Part shown: positions 1 to 8,997 of the stretch, piece after piece
Numbering within the stretch: the stretch's first letter is position 1
Layout of the letters: each line of letters begins with the position of its first letter
Source of the DNA: an uncultured Bacteroidota bacterium
Lineage (GTDB): Bacteria; Bacteroidota; Rhodothermia; Rhodothermales; UBA10348
Reading direction: 5' to 3'
NCBI GenBank assembly: GCA_937876355.1
Contig: CALFHN010000082.1
Coordinates: 1 to 56,126, forward strand
DNA length: 56,126 nt
Notes under the pieces: generated by a model
Databases searched by the model: none
Told to the model about the DNA's origin: nothing
The model's input: the letters and a program-made list of their open reading frames with translations, nothing else
Program-made: the position numbers and the translations under genes

Positions 1-627
1 GGAGTTGTAGGTTTTGCTCCTTTGCGAACAAAAAAGGGATTACTAGGGCTGGTGCAGCGCTTTGATGTTGAATTTGCCCAGTTTTTTGCCGCTTCATCCA
101 TTGGAAATAAATTGGCCTTTATGGCCACAGGTCGAAATTTAAGCTACAGCCGAGAATTGTTTGAAGAAGTGGAGGGCTTCAGCCGACACGCTCACACCGT
201 TTCAGGTGATGACGATCTCTTGCTTCAGGATATTCGAACCAAAACGGATGCGACTATATACTGGGATGATAGCGCGGAAATTCTGGTCGAAAGCGAGCCG
301 CAAAACACGTGGTCTCAATGGCTTCGACAAAAGCGCAGGCATTCATCCGATGGGCGGCTGTTCGTGAAAGACGTCAAGATTGCGCAAGCCCTCTTTTATG
401 GTACGTTTATGGGGGTGTGGTTTGCTGGATTCTTTGACTTGGGATTTGCCTTCGTGGGGTGGCCTATTCTATTGGCGGTTCAGCTCTTTTCCATGTGGGA
501 TATCCATCGACTTTTTGGCCACAGGTATTCGTTGTGGTGGCTCCCATTTTTATCGGCGTGGTTCGCGTTTTATTCCTTGGTCGTCCCAATTACCGGGTTT
601 CTTCGGCCTCCCTCGCGATGGTCTTAG
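1..627 (+). CDS. Glycosyltransferase family 2, C-terminal part (cut by window start)
   Basis: The reading frame is open from base 1, so this is the 3' part of a longer gene. The visible 208 residues contain a GDDDLLLQ segment, matching the acidic catalytic-base region of processive-type GT2 enzymes, and about 50 residues later QKRRHSSDG, matching the Q/R-rich acceptor motif. Two to three hydrophobic membrane segments follow, and the protein ends soon after. This layout is typical of membrane-anchored GT2 enzymes that transfer sugars from nucleotide-sugar donors to lipid or polysaccharide acceptors at the cytoplasmic face. The substrate cannot be told. Its stop lies 14 bases from the stop of the convergent priA gene, with no terminator hairpin between them. 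Confidence 0.75.
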   Translation, partial: GVVGFAPLRTKKGLLGLVQRFDVEFAQFFAASSIGNKLAFMATGRNLSYSRELFEEVEGFSRHAHTVSGDDDLLLQDIRTKTDATIYWDDSAEILVESEPQNTWSQWLRQKRRHSSDGRLFVKDVKIAQALFYGTFMGVWFAGFFDLGFAFVGWPILLAVQLFSMWDIHRLFGHRYSLWWLPFLSAWFAFYSLVVPITGFLRPPSRWS

Positions 628-641
628 CTCCTGTGAACGGT

Positions 642-2888
642 TTAGACAATTCCGATGGGGTCCACGTCTACATTTAGCCGATAAGTGTTCGGTAGGGCCC
701 CGATGGCCTTGTTGGCTGCAAAAATGGCACTGCGCACATGGCTTGCGGGAACTTGTAATGGGACCTTAAGCAAGATTTGATGCCTGAACCTATTCTTCAG
801 TTTGTGGACAAAAGCAGGAGAGGGGCCCAAGCGCCCTACCACTTTGAGGCGCGAATCAATGCAGGATCTCCACCTTTCTGCCAAATCCCGGGTTTTGGCG
901 TCCTCTGGACCAGAAAACGTGATCGAAACGAGCCGGCCGGCTGGAGGGTAGCCCAGCGTGGTTCGACTCTCCAAAGCGTATTTCGCGAATCCAGCATAGT
1001 CATGACGAATCGCAAACTGGATGATGGGGTGGCCCGGCTGGCGAGACTGCATTATGACTTCGCCTTCCAGATTAGCTCTTCCCGAACGGCCTGCGACTTG
1101 AGTTAACAATTGGAACGATCTTTCTTCCGAGCGAATATCGGGCAACATTAAGCCTGCTTCGGCCTGAATGATGCCTACAAGGGTTACTTTTTCAAAATCG
1201 AGACCTTTAGCCACCATCTGAGTGCCGAGCAGGACATCGGCCATCCCAAGACCAAATTGATCCAGAATGGTATGATGGGATCCTTTTCCCGACGTTGTGT
1301 CCAAATCCATTCGAAGTTGCCTTACAGCAGGAATCTTAGATTGCAGCTCTTCTTCTAGGCGCTGGGTACCGGTGCCAGCGTAATCCATGGTCGGCAGACT
1401 GCACGATCCGCAAACATTGGGCACCCGATCTGTTCGTCCACAGTAGTGGCATCTCAAATGATGCAGCGGTTTGTGATAAACTAGACTTACCGAACAGTCA
1501 GGACATTCAGGCACCCATCCACAGGAAGTACATTCCATTACGGGCGAAAATCCTCGGCGGTTAAGGAGTAGAATCGTTTGTTCTTTGCGCTCCATTCTCA
1601 GCTCTATGGCCTCAATAAGACGAGCTGAAAGTGCTTCCTTTTTTTGAAATAAGGCCTTTTCGTTTCGTAAATCGACGATCTGAATCTTTGGAAGGCGCGC
1701 AGGTACGCCGTTAATGGGAACGCGGTCGGGCATACTCAAAAGCTGATATTTGCCGCTTTGAGCATTAGACAAACTTTCTAAACTTGGAGTAGCCGAGCCC
1801 AGAATACAGGTCGAACCATTGTTCATCGCTCTAACAATAGCCACGTCACGGGCGTTGTATCGAGGAGCTGGATCGTGTTGTTTATAGGAGGCTTCGTGCT
1901 CTTCATCAACAATAATGAGACCCGGTCGTTTTAAGGGCGCCAAAATTGCCGACCGAGGCCCAATTACAATGGGGTATCGACCATCTCCAATGCCCCGCCA
2001 GGCATCGTAGCGTTCGCCGAGACTCATCCGGGAGTGCAAGACGGCTACATCGTCGCCAAACCTTCTTCTGAAGCGGCGTACGGTCTGTGGGGTAAGGGAG
2101 ATTTCAGGCACCAACACGATGCCCGTTTTCCCCGCATCTCTCGCATGTTTTAGGGCGCGCAGATAAACTTCTGTTTTGCCTGAGCCCGTGACGCCGTGTA
2201 GCAGAAAACATCCAAATTCATTCGAATCAAGTTGTTTGTTGATTGCCGCAATAGAGGTCTCCTGGGCTTCGTGCAGCACAATGGTTTTATCTTGGGAATC
2301 GCGGGATGGCATACTGCCTTCGGAACGATCCATTACCTCTACGCCTAATTCAATGTAGCCCAACGCCTCCAGCCGTTGAAGTGTCGTGGCCGACCCGCCG
2401 CATTCAGCGAGTACTTCAACCTGCGGAACGGGTAGCCTTTCGGCTGCATCCCAGATACGAAGCTGTTCCATGATAGCTTGTTGCCGATTTCCAGTCGGAG
2501 GATTTAGCGGGGCTTCGGGATTCAGTTGAACCATCGTTACCGTTCGAGCTCTGGAACCTGCACTTGGTGCGGCGCTGCCTGGCGGCAGCGCCGCACGAGC
2601 CGCCTCTCCCCAAGAACACATATAATATTGGCCGATCCATTTGGTCAGCTTTAAGATTTCTGCTGGAAGAACTGGAAGCTCCATATCGACGTCGATAACT
2701 TCCTTAGCGGCATACCCCTTCAAGTCTTCCTCTTTGCCTTCCTCAACAATGACACCTGCCAACTTTCGTTTACCAAACGGTACGACGACTCTTCGGCCAA
2801 GTCGAACTAAATGCCAGAAGTGCTCAGGAACGATGTACGAATACGGGCGATCCACTGGAAGGGGCAATATGACTCGGACTATTTTCAA
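642..2888 (-). CDS. priA: Primosomal protein N' (replication restart helicase PriA)
   Basis: 748 residues, normal for PriA. The N-terminus (MKIVRVILPLPVDRPYSY) is the classic 3'-DNA-binding domain start. The helicase core has Walker A GVTGSGKTEVYL, a DEEH Walker B box with the following aromatic-rich loop (SYKQHDPAPRYNARD), and a C-terminal helicase domain with QVAGRSGR. Eight cysteines in CxxC pairs around residues 450-495 form the two zinc sites that PriA needs for primosome assembly. The first codon is TTG: the frame is closed nine codons upstream and holds no ATG or GTG before the conserved N-terminus. PriA reloads the replisome at stalled forks. It is divergent from the lipoprotein gene to its right. 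Confidence 0.97.
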   Translation of the reverse strand: MKIVRVILPLPVDRPYSYIVPEHFWHLVRLGRRVVVPFGKRKLAGVIVEEGKEEDLKGYAAKEVIDVDMELPVLPAEILKLTKWIGQYYMCSWGEAARAALPPGSAAPSAGSRARTVTMVQLNPEAPLNPPTGNRQQAIMEQLRIWDAAERLPVPQVEVLAECGGSATTLQRLEALGYIELGVEVMDRSEGSMPSRDSQDKTIVLHEAQETSIAAINKQLDSNEFGCFLLHGVTGSGKTEVYLRALKHARDAGKTGIVLVPEISLTPQTVRRFRRRFGDDVAVLHSRMSLGERYDAWRGIGDGRYPIVIGPRSAILAPLKRPGLIIVDEEHEASYKQHDPAPRYNARDVAIVRAMNNGSTCILGSATPSLESLSNAQSGKYQLLSMPDRVPINGVPARLPKIQIVDLRNEKALFQKKEALSARLIEAIELRMERKEQTILLLNRRGFSPVMECTSCGWVPECPDCSVSLVYHKPLHHLRCHYCGRTDRVPNVCGSCSLPTMDYAGTGTQRLEEELQSKIPAVRQLRMDLDTTSGKGSHHTILDQFGLGMADVLLGTQMVAKGLDFEKVTLVGIIQAEAGLMLPDIRSEERSFQLLTQVAGRSGRANLEGEVIMQSRQPGHPIIQFAIRHDYAGFAKYALESRTTLGYPPAGRLVSITFSGPEDAKTRDLAERWRSCIDSRLKVVGRLGPSPAFVHKLKNRFRHQILLKVPLQVPASHVRSAIFAANKAIGALPNTYRLNVDVDPIGIV

Positions 2889-2987
2889 GCTATCTGGACA
2901 GTAAGTTTAAGAATAGAAGATACGCTTTTAGTCGCCTCGGAAACCGACCGCCTTGGCTTGGGTAGAGGAGGCAAACCTCATTGACCT

Positions 2988-4013
2988 ATGTCTCTTCAAT
3001 ACAAAAGTAGCCCTTATTGGCTCGCGTTCGCTCTATTTGCATCAGGATGTCTTCCATCTTCGTGCTCCCGGACCGAACAGAGGGCCATTTCTCCCTCTGA
3101 TTCGCTTTCGCGCGCGATGGCCGAAGGATTTCCCGTCGATACCCTTCAGGTTATAGATCGAATTGCCCCTGGAATGGACTCGCTCTCGTATCCACGATCG
3201 ATTGGATATGATCCGGAGGGCCAATTGTGGATTACGGACACGGCGCGTCATGTCATTTTGTCCCTCGCACAGGATGCAGATACGCTCGTTTACCGGGCTA
3301 CTATCCCTCTTTCATATCCCTATTTGGCAGGGTTTCGCGGGGAGTCCGTCTTCGTGTTTAGTCCGGCATTTCATCACATTTTTGAGCTTGTGGGTGGAAA
3401 GGTTCAGCGGGAAATCTCATTAGAAGGACCTCTTCCAGAGGAAGGTGGGCTTCGGTATGCAACCGTCACCGAATTTGGTTTTGTAGTTAAAGTCGCGGCG
3501 AACGAATTTGATAATTATTTGGCTGAGGTTGACAATCAAGGGGCGATAATTCGCAGCGTCGAACTGCCAGGCAATGAGTGGCGAAATGCAGGTCTTCTTC
3601 GGGCCTATTCTGGCTCCGTATACAGTCTTGCGGGATACTTACCACTTATTGATTCGCTCCGTAGCGGTAGGCTAGATTCGTTGGCTCTTATAGGATTTGA
3701 TTCGCCGATGTTGCCCAGAACCCGCCAGTTCCAAATGGGAGACACGTACGAACCCCCATTGTTGTCCGCTTCTGGGGTAAGGTCCAAAAATCACTGGTTC
3801 CTCTTGAACATGCGCCCCGGTTGGATTCAAATTGATGTGTATTCCATAAAAGGCGAATTGCAGTATATATTGACGGAGCCTAATCCCGGATTTAACCAAG
3901 AGTTTTTCCCGACGGATATTGCAGTATTTGAGACGGAAGATGGCGGATTTAATATAGCCGTATCCATTTTAAAGCCTGCGCCACGCGTCGATCGATACTA
4001 CTGGCATCCGTAA
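2988..4013 (+). CDS. Secreted lipoprotein with 6-bladed beta-propeller-like repeats
   Basis: 341 residues. A short hydrophobic N-terminus ends in a lipobox (ALFASGC), so the protein is probably lipid-anchored after export. The mature part has recurring pieces such as PRSIGYDPEGQLWITDTARHVI that resemble NHL/6-bladed propeller blades. Proteins of this type are common in Bacteroidota-like genomes and are usually of unknown function. No catalytic residues were recognised. It stands alone: divergent from priA, and followed by a strong hairpin before recG. Confidence 0.7.
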   Translation: MSLQYKSSPYWLAFALFASGCLPSSCSRTEQRAISPSDSLSRAMAEGFPVDTLQVIDRIAPGMDSLSYPRSIGYDPEGQLWITDTARHVILSLAQDADTLVYRATIPLSYPYLAGFRGESVFVFSPAFHHIFELVGGKVQREISLEGPLPEEGGLRYATVTEFGFVVKVAANEFDNYLAEVDNQGAIIRSVELPGNEWRNAGLLRAYSGSVYSLAGYLPLIDSLRSGRLDSLALIGFDSPMLPRTRQFQMGDTYEPPLLSASGVRSKNHWFLLNMRPGWIQIDVYSIKGELQYILTEPNPGFNQEFFPTDIAVFETEDGGFNIAVSILKPAPRVDRYYWHP

Positions 4014-4014
4014 A

Positions 4015-4035
4015 TCAGCCAAACGAGTTGGCTGA
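4015..4035 (+). terminator. Hairpin after the propeller lipoprotein gene
   Basis: A perfect 8-bp inverted repeat (TCAGCCAA / TTGGCTGA) with a 5-base loop starts one base after the lipoprotein stop codon and ends 26 bases before the recG start. There is no clear T-run after it, so it may be a rho-independent-like terminator without a U-tract or an RNA-stabilising stem. Confidence 0.5.
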
Positions 4036-4061
4036 CCCCCGCAGATCATCCAATCGCTAAA

Positions 4062-6161
4062 ATGTCACTGGATTTCCTACAGGATTCCGTTCAGTATTTA
4101 AAGGGCGTCGGCCCGCAACGAAGTAGTGCACTTGCTCAATCGGGCATACACACGATTCATGACCTACTCTCTTATTATCCGCGACGATATTTGGATAGGA
4201 CCAGTGTTTCACGAATCAGAGACCTGACAGCGGGATCGGATCCTGTTACTGTGATTGGAACGGTGGTGAGCACTGCAATAATTCCAGGTAAAAGAAATAA
4301 GCGATTCGAGATCACGATCGAAGACGATCCTGGCCGTCGGATGAAATGTGTTTGGTTTCAGGGTGTGGCATGGGTTTCTAGAAGCCTGGAGCTGGGGCAT
4401 AAATTGGCCGTCCACGGCAAACCCGCGAAGTATGGAGGAGGCCTTTCCTTTTCTCATCCTGAGTTTGACCGGTTGGACGAAGACGGAAGCAAATTGGATA
4501 CTGGACGGATAATCGCATTGTATCCAGGCTCCGCTTTGCTTGAGCAAAGCGGGTTTACCAGTAGGTCTTTTCGCAAAATAATTTATGCGCTAATCAAAGA
4601 GCGCGGTGAAGAACTGCGCGAAACACTACCCGCATCGGTAGTGGAATCTTTAGGCCTCATGGATGGGAGAGTTGCGCGTCGGGCCATTCATTTTCCCAAG
4701 TCCCAGGAGGAGCTAGATGGCGCACGGGACCGTCTCAAATTTGAGGAATTGTTTTTTTTCCAAATGATGCTGGCTATTAAGAGAGTTGGGCATACCAAGA
4801 TTCCCGGGGTGGTTATGCCTTCTAATGGGACGCTTGAGCAGCACTTTTTGGAACATGTATTGCCATTTCGCTTGACAAATGATCAACAAAAGTCACTTTC
4901 GGAGATTCGGGCAGATATGGCTCGTGGGGTTCAGATGAATCGATTGCTTCAAGGCGACGTGGGAAGCGGGAAAACGGTAGTAGCGGCCCTATCAGCTCTT
5001 GTTGCCATAGACGCCGGCTATCAAGTCGCATTTATGGCGCCCACTGAAATTCTTGCCGAACAACATTTTCGTTCTCTATCCGTCCTTTTTAAGCCTTTGG
5101 GCATTGAGTTAAACTTGCTGACGGGAAGCACAACCGCCGCCCAGCGAAAACCTATCCTTTCTGGTCTCAAAACTGGTTCTGTTAAAATTGTCGTCGGGAC
5201 CCACGCCATCATTCAAGACAAGGTCGAAATTCACCGTCTTGGTCTGTCAGTGATTGACGAACAGCACCGGTTTGGGGTGCTTCAGCGCGCGGTGTTATCA
5301 GAAAAAGGCGATCGTCCTCACGTCCTTTTGATGACGGCAACGCCCATTCCACGGTCCCTAGCATTAACCCTTTATGGAGATATTGACGTAAGCGTGATTC
5401 GTGAACTGCCACCGGGGCGCCAGCCCATTAAAACCAAAATGGTCCGGGAAAAAGAACGGGAGGGAATCTACAAGCGAATGCGCGAGGTTGTCGCTTCCGG
5501 CCAACAGTGTTATATCGTTTTCCCATTGGTGGAAGAGAGCGAAAAGTTGGATTTGAGGGACGCGATTTCAGGACATGAACAAATAAAGTCAACTTTCCCT
5601 AATGTCAGGGTCGAGCTGGTCCATGGTAGAATGAAATCAGTCGAAAAGGAGGCTGTAATGGCACGTTTTGTCTCCGGCGAATCGGCAATTCTAGTATCTA
5701 CCACAGTGATTGAAGTGGGCGTAGACGTTCCCAATGCCACGTTTATGCTGATCGAACACGCGGAACGGTTCGGACTGAGTCAACTGCACCAACTCAGAGG
5801 TCGAATCGGACGGGGGAAACACGCAAGCACCTGCATATTGATGGCCGAATATCGGCAGTCCGAAGAATCCCGAAGGCGGCTTAATGCCATGGAGTCGACC
5901 ACGGACGGTTTTAAGATTAGCGAATTTGACATGGAATTGAGGGGAGCAGGGGATTTTTTTGGAACGCGTCAAAGTGGGCTCCCAACATTTCGGATCGCCA
6001 ATTTAATAACGGATTTTCACATCCTAGACCAAGCGCGGGGTGCTGCTTTCAAATTGACGGAACAGGATCCAAACCTTACGAAACCCGAACATTCGGAAAT
6101 GAAGCATTATTTCCAACTGTTTTTCGAGCGAAAAGGGCTACGCCTCTCTAGAATTGGTTAA
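4062..6161 (+). CDS. recG: ATP-dependent DNA helicase RecG
   Basis: 699 residues, the normal length. The N-terminal wedge/OB domain (about 1-200, beginning with a KGVGPQRSSAL helix-hairpin-helix-like piece) is followed by the helicase core with QGDVGSGKTVVA (Walker A), DEQHRFG (DEAH-like box), MTATPIPR (motif III), QLRGRIGRG (motif VI) and the C-terminal RecG hook (ELRGAGDFFGTRQSG). RecG remodels stalled forks and branch-migrates Holliday junctions. The gene is monocistronic; its stop is 14 bases from the stop of the convergent DUF2914 gene. Confidence 0.97.
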   Translation: MSLDFLQDSVQYLKGVGPQRSSALAQSGIHTIHDLLSYYPRRYLDRTSVSRIRDLTAGSDPVTVIGTVVSTAIIPGKRNKRFEITIEDDPGRRMKCVWFQGVAWVSRSLELGHKLAVHGKPAKYGGGLSFSHPEFDRLDEDGSKLDTGRIIALYPGSALLEQSGFTSRSFRKIIYALIKERGEELRETLPASVVESLGLMDGRVARRAIHFPKSQEELDGARDRLKFEELFFFQMMLAIKRVGHTKIPGVVMPSNGTLEQHFLEHVLPFRLTNDQQKSLSEIRADMARGVQMNRLLQGDVGSGKTVVAALSALVAIDAGYQVAFMAPTEILAEQHFRSLSVLFKPLGIELNLLTGSTTAAQRKPILSGLKTGSVKIVVGTHAIIQDKVEIHRLGLSVIDEQHRFGVLQRAVLSEKGDRPHVLLMTATPIPRSLALTLYGDIDVSVIRELPPGRQPIKTKMVREKEREGIYKRMREVVASGQQCYIVFPLVEESEKLDLRDAISGHEQIKSTFPNVRVELVHGRMKSVEKEAVMARFVSGESAILVSTTVIEVGVDVPNATFMLIEHAERFGLSQLHQLRGRIGRGKHASTCILMAEYRQSEESRRRLNAMESTTDGFKISEFDMELRGAGDFFGTRQSGLPTFRIANLITDFHILDQARGAAFKLTEQDPNLTKPEHSEMKHYFQLFFERKGLRLSRIG

Positions 6162-6175
6162 CCCTTCAAAGCGGC

Positions 6176-7288
6176 TTATCTCGTGAGCTGAATTTTTTGG
6201 AGCGCTTCGACTGGCTTGGGCACGACCTCAAATGGAATTCGGCTAAGAGTTTTCCCTCCGGCCGTTTCTACCACAATTCGCCAAGCTCCAGGGGTCACTT
6301 TTCGTTTTCTAGTTACCCCGCGGTAGCCGCCATCTCGTCCTCCAGATACTAAAAATCCAATTCGATCGGTGGCGTTCCACGATTTGGTGTCCTCGTCGAA
6401 ACGTTCCCACACGTGGTAAATACGTTCATCCATGTTGTTCGGAGCAAAAATGGCCGTAAAACAGGAAACGGTATCTCCCGTTTCATAATAGAAAATTTTA
6501 CCATACGTGGGGAAGAAAACCCATTCCTTGACAGTCAGATACTCCAAATCGTAGTCGTCTCCAACTCTGTCAGCCTGCTGATATACCCCGCCCGCCGATA
6601 CGGACAATGGAACGGGTGGAATCCAGTCTCTTTCATATCCCACATTTAGAAAAATGGCGAACAACAAAAGGCTCCAAATGTGCACCGACCCCCAGCTATA
6701 AATTTTGGCTTGCCCAAAACGAACCGCCATAACCAGAACGCATGCACTAAGCGCTAGTCCGCTCACTGTGGCTAGTCTAAATAGCCACGGGGACATGCTG
6801 CTAGCGAGAACGGGGAACAACCAAGCAAAAATAAATGTGGAGCACCCGAATAACATCAATAACATTCCGTTCAAAGAATTGAAACGGCGATGCAAAAATT
6901 CATTTGCAACCAAACTCACAACCAAGATCAACCATATTCCCAAATGGGATGCCCACGCGATGCTTCTGGCGTAGAATATCACAATGGCAGACAACAGCGC
7001 GCCAAGTAGAAATTGCGTGATGGGAGTCAACCAAGGCCGAACCTTTTCAGCAAACCGTCCTTGAAAGAGGTTGGCTTTTATCAAGATGTCCGACACGACA
7101 ATAAAAATCAGTATCAGCAAGTAGGACAACAGGATAGCGTTGTCAAGAACGTTATCAATCCGCCTTAATGTTAGTACGTCCCAAATGATACCTGCCAAAA
7201 AGAAGAACCAGCCAACCAGACGTTCATTTTGATGATATTGCTTCAGGAGTTTCTCAAAAAGTCCTGAAATCAAAGAGGAAGCGGTCAC
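6176..7288 (-). CDS. Membrane protein with C-terminal DUF2914 domain
   Basis: 370 residues. About seven hydrophobic segments occupy residues 20-220, followed by a soluble C-terminal domain (about 260-360) with the DUF2914 pattern: CFTAIFAP, HVWERFDEDTKSW, then RGG-type loops and a PGAWRIVVET strand. DUF2914 proteins are of unknown function. Translation starts at a GTG whose first bases overlap the stop of the upstream DUF2480 gene (GTGA, 4-bp overlap), so it is the third gene of a translationally coupled unit with the cysteine desulfurase. Why a membrane protein is coupled to sulfur mobilisation is unknown. Confidence 0.75.
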   Translation of the reverse strand: MTASSLISGLFEKLLKQYHQNERLVGWFFFLAGIIWDVLTLRRIDNVLDNAILLSYLLILIFIVVSDILIKANLFQGRFAEKVRPWLTPITQFLLGALLSAIVIFYARSIAWASHLGIWLILVVSLVANEFLHRRFNSLNGMLLMLFGCSTFIFAWLFPVLASSMSPWLFRLATVSGLALSACVLVMAVRFGQAKIYSWGSVHIWSLLLFAIFLNVGYERDWIPPVPLSVSAGGVYQQADRVGDDYDLEYLTVKEWVFFPTYGKIFYYETGDTVSCFTAIFAPNNMDERIYHVWERFDEDTKSWNATDRIGFLVSGGRDGGYRGVTRKRKVTPGAWRIVVETAGGKTLSRIPFEVVPKPVEALQKIQLTR

Positions 7289-7788
7289 TTTTTACGCCAT
7301 ACGGGTACTGACGAACAGGGTTCGCCAAACATGATTTTTCGAGCTACACGTTGCAACTGCGTAGTGGCTTCCACATAGGCGCTGGTTGGGACTGCGCCCG
7401 TTCCACAACCTTTAATTACCACGATCCGATCTGAATAAATGGACCAATCAAACTTGCGCAGCGCATCCTGATATACCCGGTTTCTGATTTCCGGTGATTT
7501 TGCGAACGAAATTGAAGCGGAAATTTGCTCTAGTTGGGCAGCAACTAGCATATACGCCCAAGTGGGAATGATTGCGTCTGTCGAGCAAAAAACGCCGACA
7601 TGTGCGTTCCCGAAGTCGGCCCAATCTTTCTCTTTTAACGTCTGTCGAAACTCTTTTTCCCGCAGGACAAAACCGCCATACAGATAGGCAGCAAGATCAA
7701 TTTCCTTGATTACTACAGCTCCTATTAAATCATCCAGATTAAACACCTGGATTCCACTTTCGGCTACTTTATTGCGAATGACTTCCAT
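7285..7788 (-). CDS. DUF2480 family protein
   Basis: 167 residues from the ATG at 7788; a longer frame exists but the conserved protein starts at MEVIRNKVAESG. The sequence matches the Bacteroidota-specific DUF2480 family (FNLDDLIG near the N-terminus, KEKDWADFGNAHVGVFCSTDAIIPTWAYML split over the middle, KGCGTG near the C-terminus). DUF2480 genes are typically found next to Fe-S cluster assembly genes in this phylum. Here the start codon overlaps the stop of the cysteine desulfurase by one base (TAATG), supporting a shared role in sulfur or Fe-S metabolism. Two conserved cysteines (VFCS, KGCG) could be functional; that is inference. Confidence 0.85.
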   Translation of the reverse strand: MEVIRNKVAESGIQVFNLDDLIGAVVIKEIDLAAYLYGGFVLREKEFRQTLKEKDWADFGNAHVGVFCSTDAIIPTWAYMLVAAQLEQISASISFAKSPEIRNRVYQDALRKFDWSIYSDRIVVIKGCGTGAVPTSAYVEATTQLQRVARKIMFGEPCSSVPVWRKK

Positions 7789-8933
7789 TAGAGGGATACC
7801 GGTTGTTTGTTCGCGGCATAGGCGCACAACAATTCAAGTGCTTCCTCAACTTCTGCTTTCGTAGTGTGGCGTCCCATGCTAAACCTGACGGTTCCTTGTG
7901 CTTCTTCTGGCGTAAGGCCCATAGCAGACAGCACATGGCTAGGTTTGCCCGACCCACTTGTACAAGCGCTACCCGTCGAAACGGCAACGCGTCCGATTTC
8001 GGCCATCATTTCTGATGCTTGAACTCCTCGAAAGGTTATGTTTGAGGTCTGAGGCAGGCGGTCAGAATCGACCCCATTGATTACGATTTCGTGAAAATAC
8101 TCCAGTAATACTGCTTCAAATTGGTCCCTTCTGGCTTTCATTTCAACATAACCTGATTCCAAGCATTGGGTGGCAACTTCTGCGGCTGCACCTAACCCAA
8201 CGATACCAGGGACATTTAAGGTGGAAGCACGGCGCCCTCTTTCCTGGGCCCCTCCGTGAAGCAGCTGAGGAAGGAGGATAACTGGTTTTCCAGGTCGAAT
8301 ATAAACGGCGCCCACACCCTTCGGGCCGTAAAACTTGTGGGCTGAAAGTGCCAGGAAATCTACATTTTCAACTGAAACAGGCACTTTTCCGATGGATTGG
8401 GTGGCATCGGTAAAGAGGTATGCCGGATGATCCTTGAGCAACAGGCCTATTTCCTTAATGGGTTGGATAACACCCGTTTCGTTGTTTGCCCACATCACAG
8501 CAACTAAAAACGTGTCATCCCGCAGAGCAGATCGTACTTGTTCGGCAGAGATACACCCATTCTTATCAACCGGTAAAAACGTCGTCTCGATTCCTTGAGC
8601 GGCTAAATCGTCGCAAGCATTAAGGACAGCCTTGTGCTCGGTGCTGACCGTTATGATATGCCCACTCGTTTTTCCACGCCCGAGGCCCTTGATGACGTAG
8701 TTGATGGCTTCTGTAGCTCCACTGGTGAACACAATCCCAAGTGGATCGGCATGCAGTAGTCCTGCAATTTGTTCTCTAGCGATTTGAACGGCCTCGTCAG
8801 CCGCCCATCCGAACATGTGACTAGTGTTGGAAGGATTGCCATATTCCATGGTGAAATATGGAATCATGCGGTCTAACACCGTCTGCTCGACTGCCGTGGT
8901 CGCATTGTTATCAAAATAAATTGGACGATTCAT
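7788..8933 (-). CDS. iscS: Cysteine desulfurase, IscS/NifS type
   Basis: 381 residues of a class V aminotransferase-fold PLP enzyme that takes sulfur from L-cysteine for Fe-S cluster or thiolation pathways. Visible landmarks are the N-terminal YFDNNATT, TEHKAV (histidine over the PLP ring), NNETGV, the PLP lysine in SAHKFYGPKG, the RRASTLNVPGIVG region (usually RxGTxN) and the persulfide cysteine in STGSACTSG. The extended loop around that cysteine indicates the IscS/NifS group and not SufS. It heads a three-gene unit with DUF2480 and DUF2914. Whether it is the main IscS or a specialised paralogue cannot be told here. Confidence 0.93.
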   Translation of the reverse strand: MNRPIYFDNNATTAVEQTVLDRMIPYFTMEYGNPSNTSHMFGWAADEAVQIAREQIAGLLHADPLGIVFTSGATEAINYVIKGLGRGKTSGHIITVSTEHKAVLNACDDLAAQGIETTFLPVDKNGCISAEQVRSALRDDTFLVAVMWANNETGVIQPIKEIGLLLKDHPAYLFTDATQSIGKVPVSVENVDFLALSAHKFYGPKGVGAVYIRPGKPVILLPQLLHGGAQERGRRASTLNVPGIVGLGAAAEVATQCLESGYVEMKARRDQFEAVLLEYFHEIVINGVDSDRLPQTSNITFRGVQASEMMAEIGRVAVSTGSACTSGSGKPSHVLSAMGLTPEEAQGTVRFSMGRHTTKAEVEEALELLCAYAANKQPVSL

Positions 8934-8997
8934 GGTGTTCGCTTCGTAATGAAATGATCAAACGTTGACAGGCGATGTCGGTTCACCCATTCCGGAC

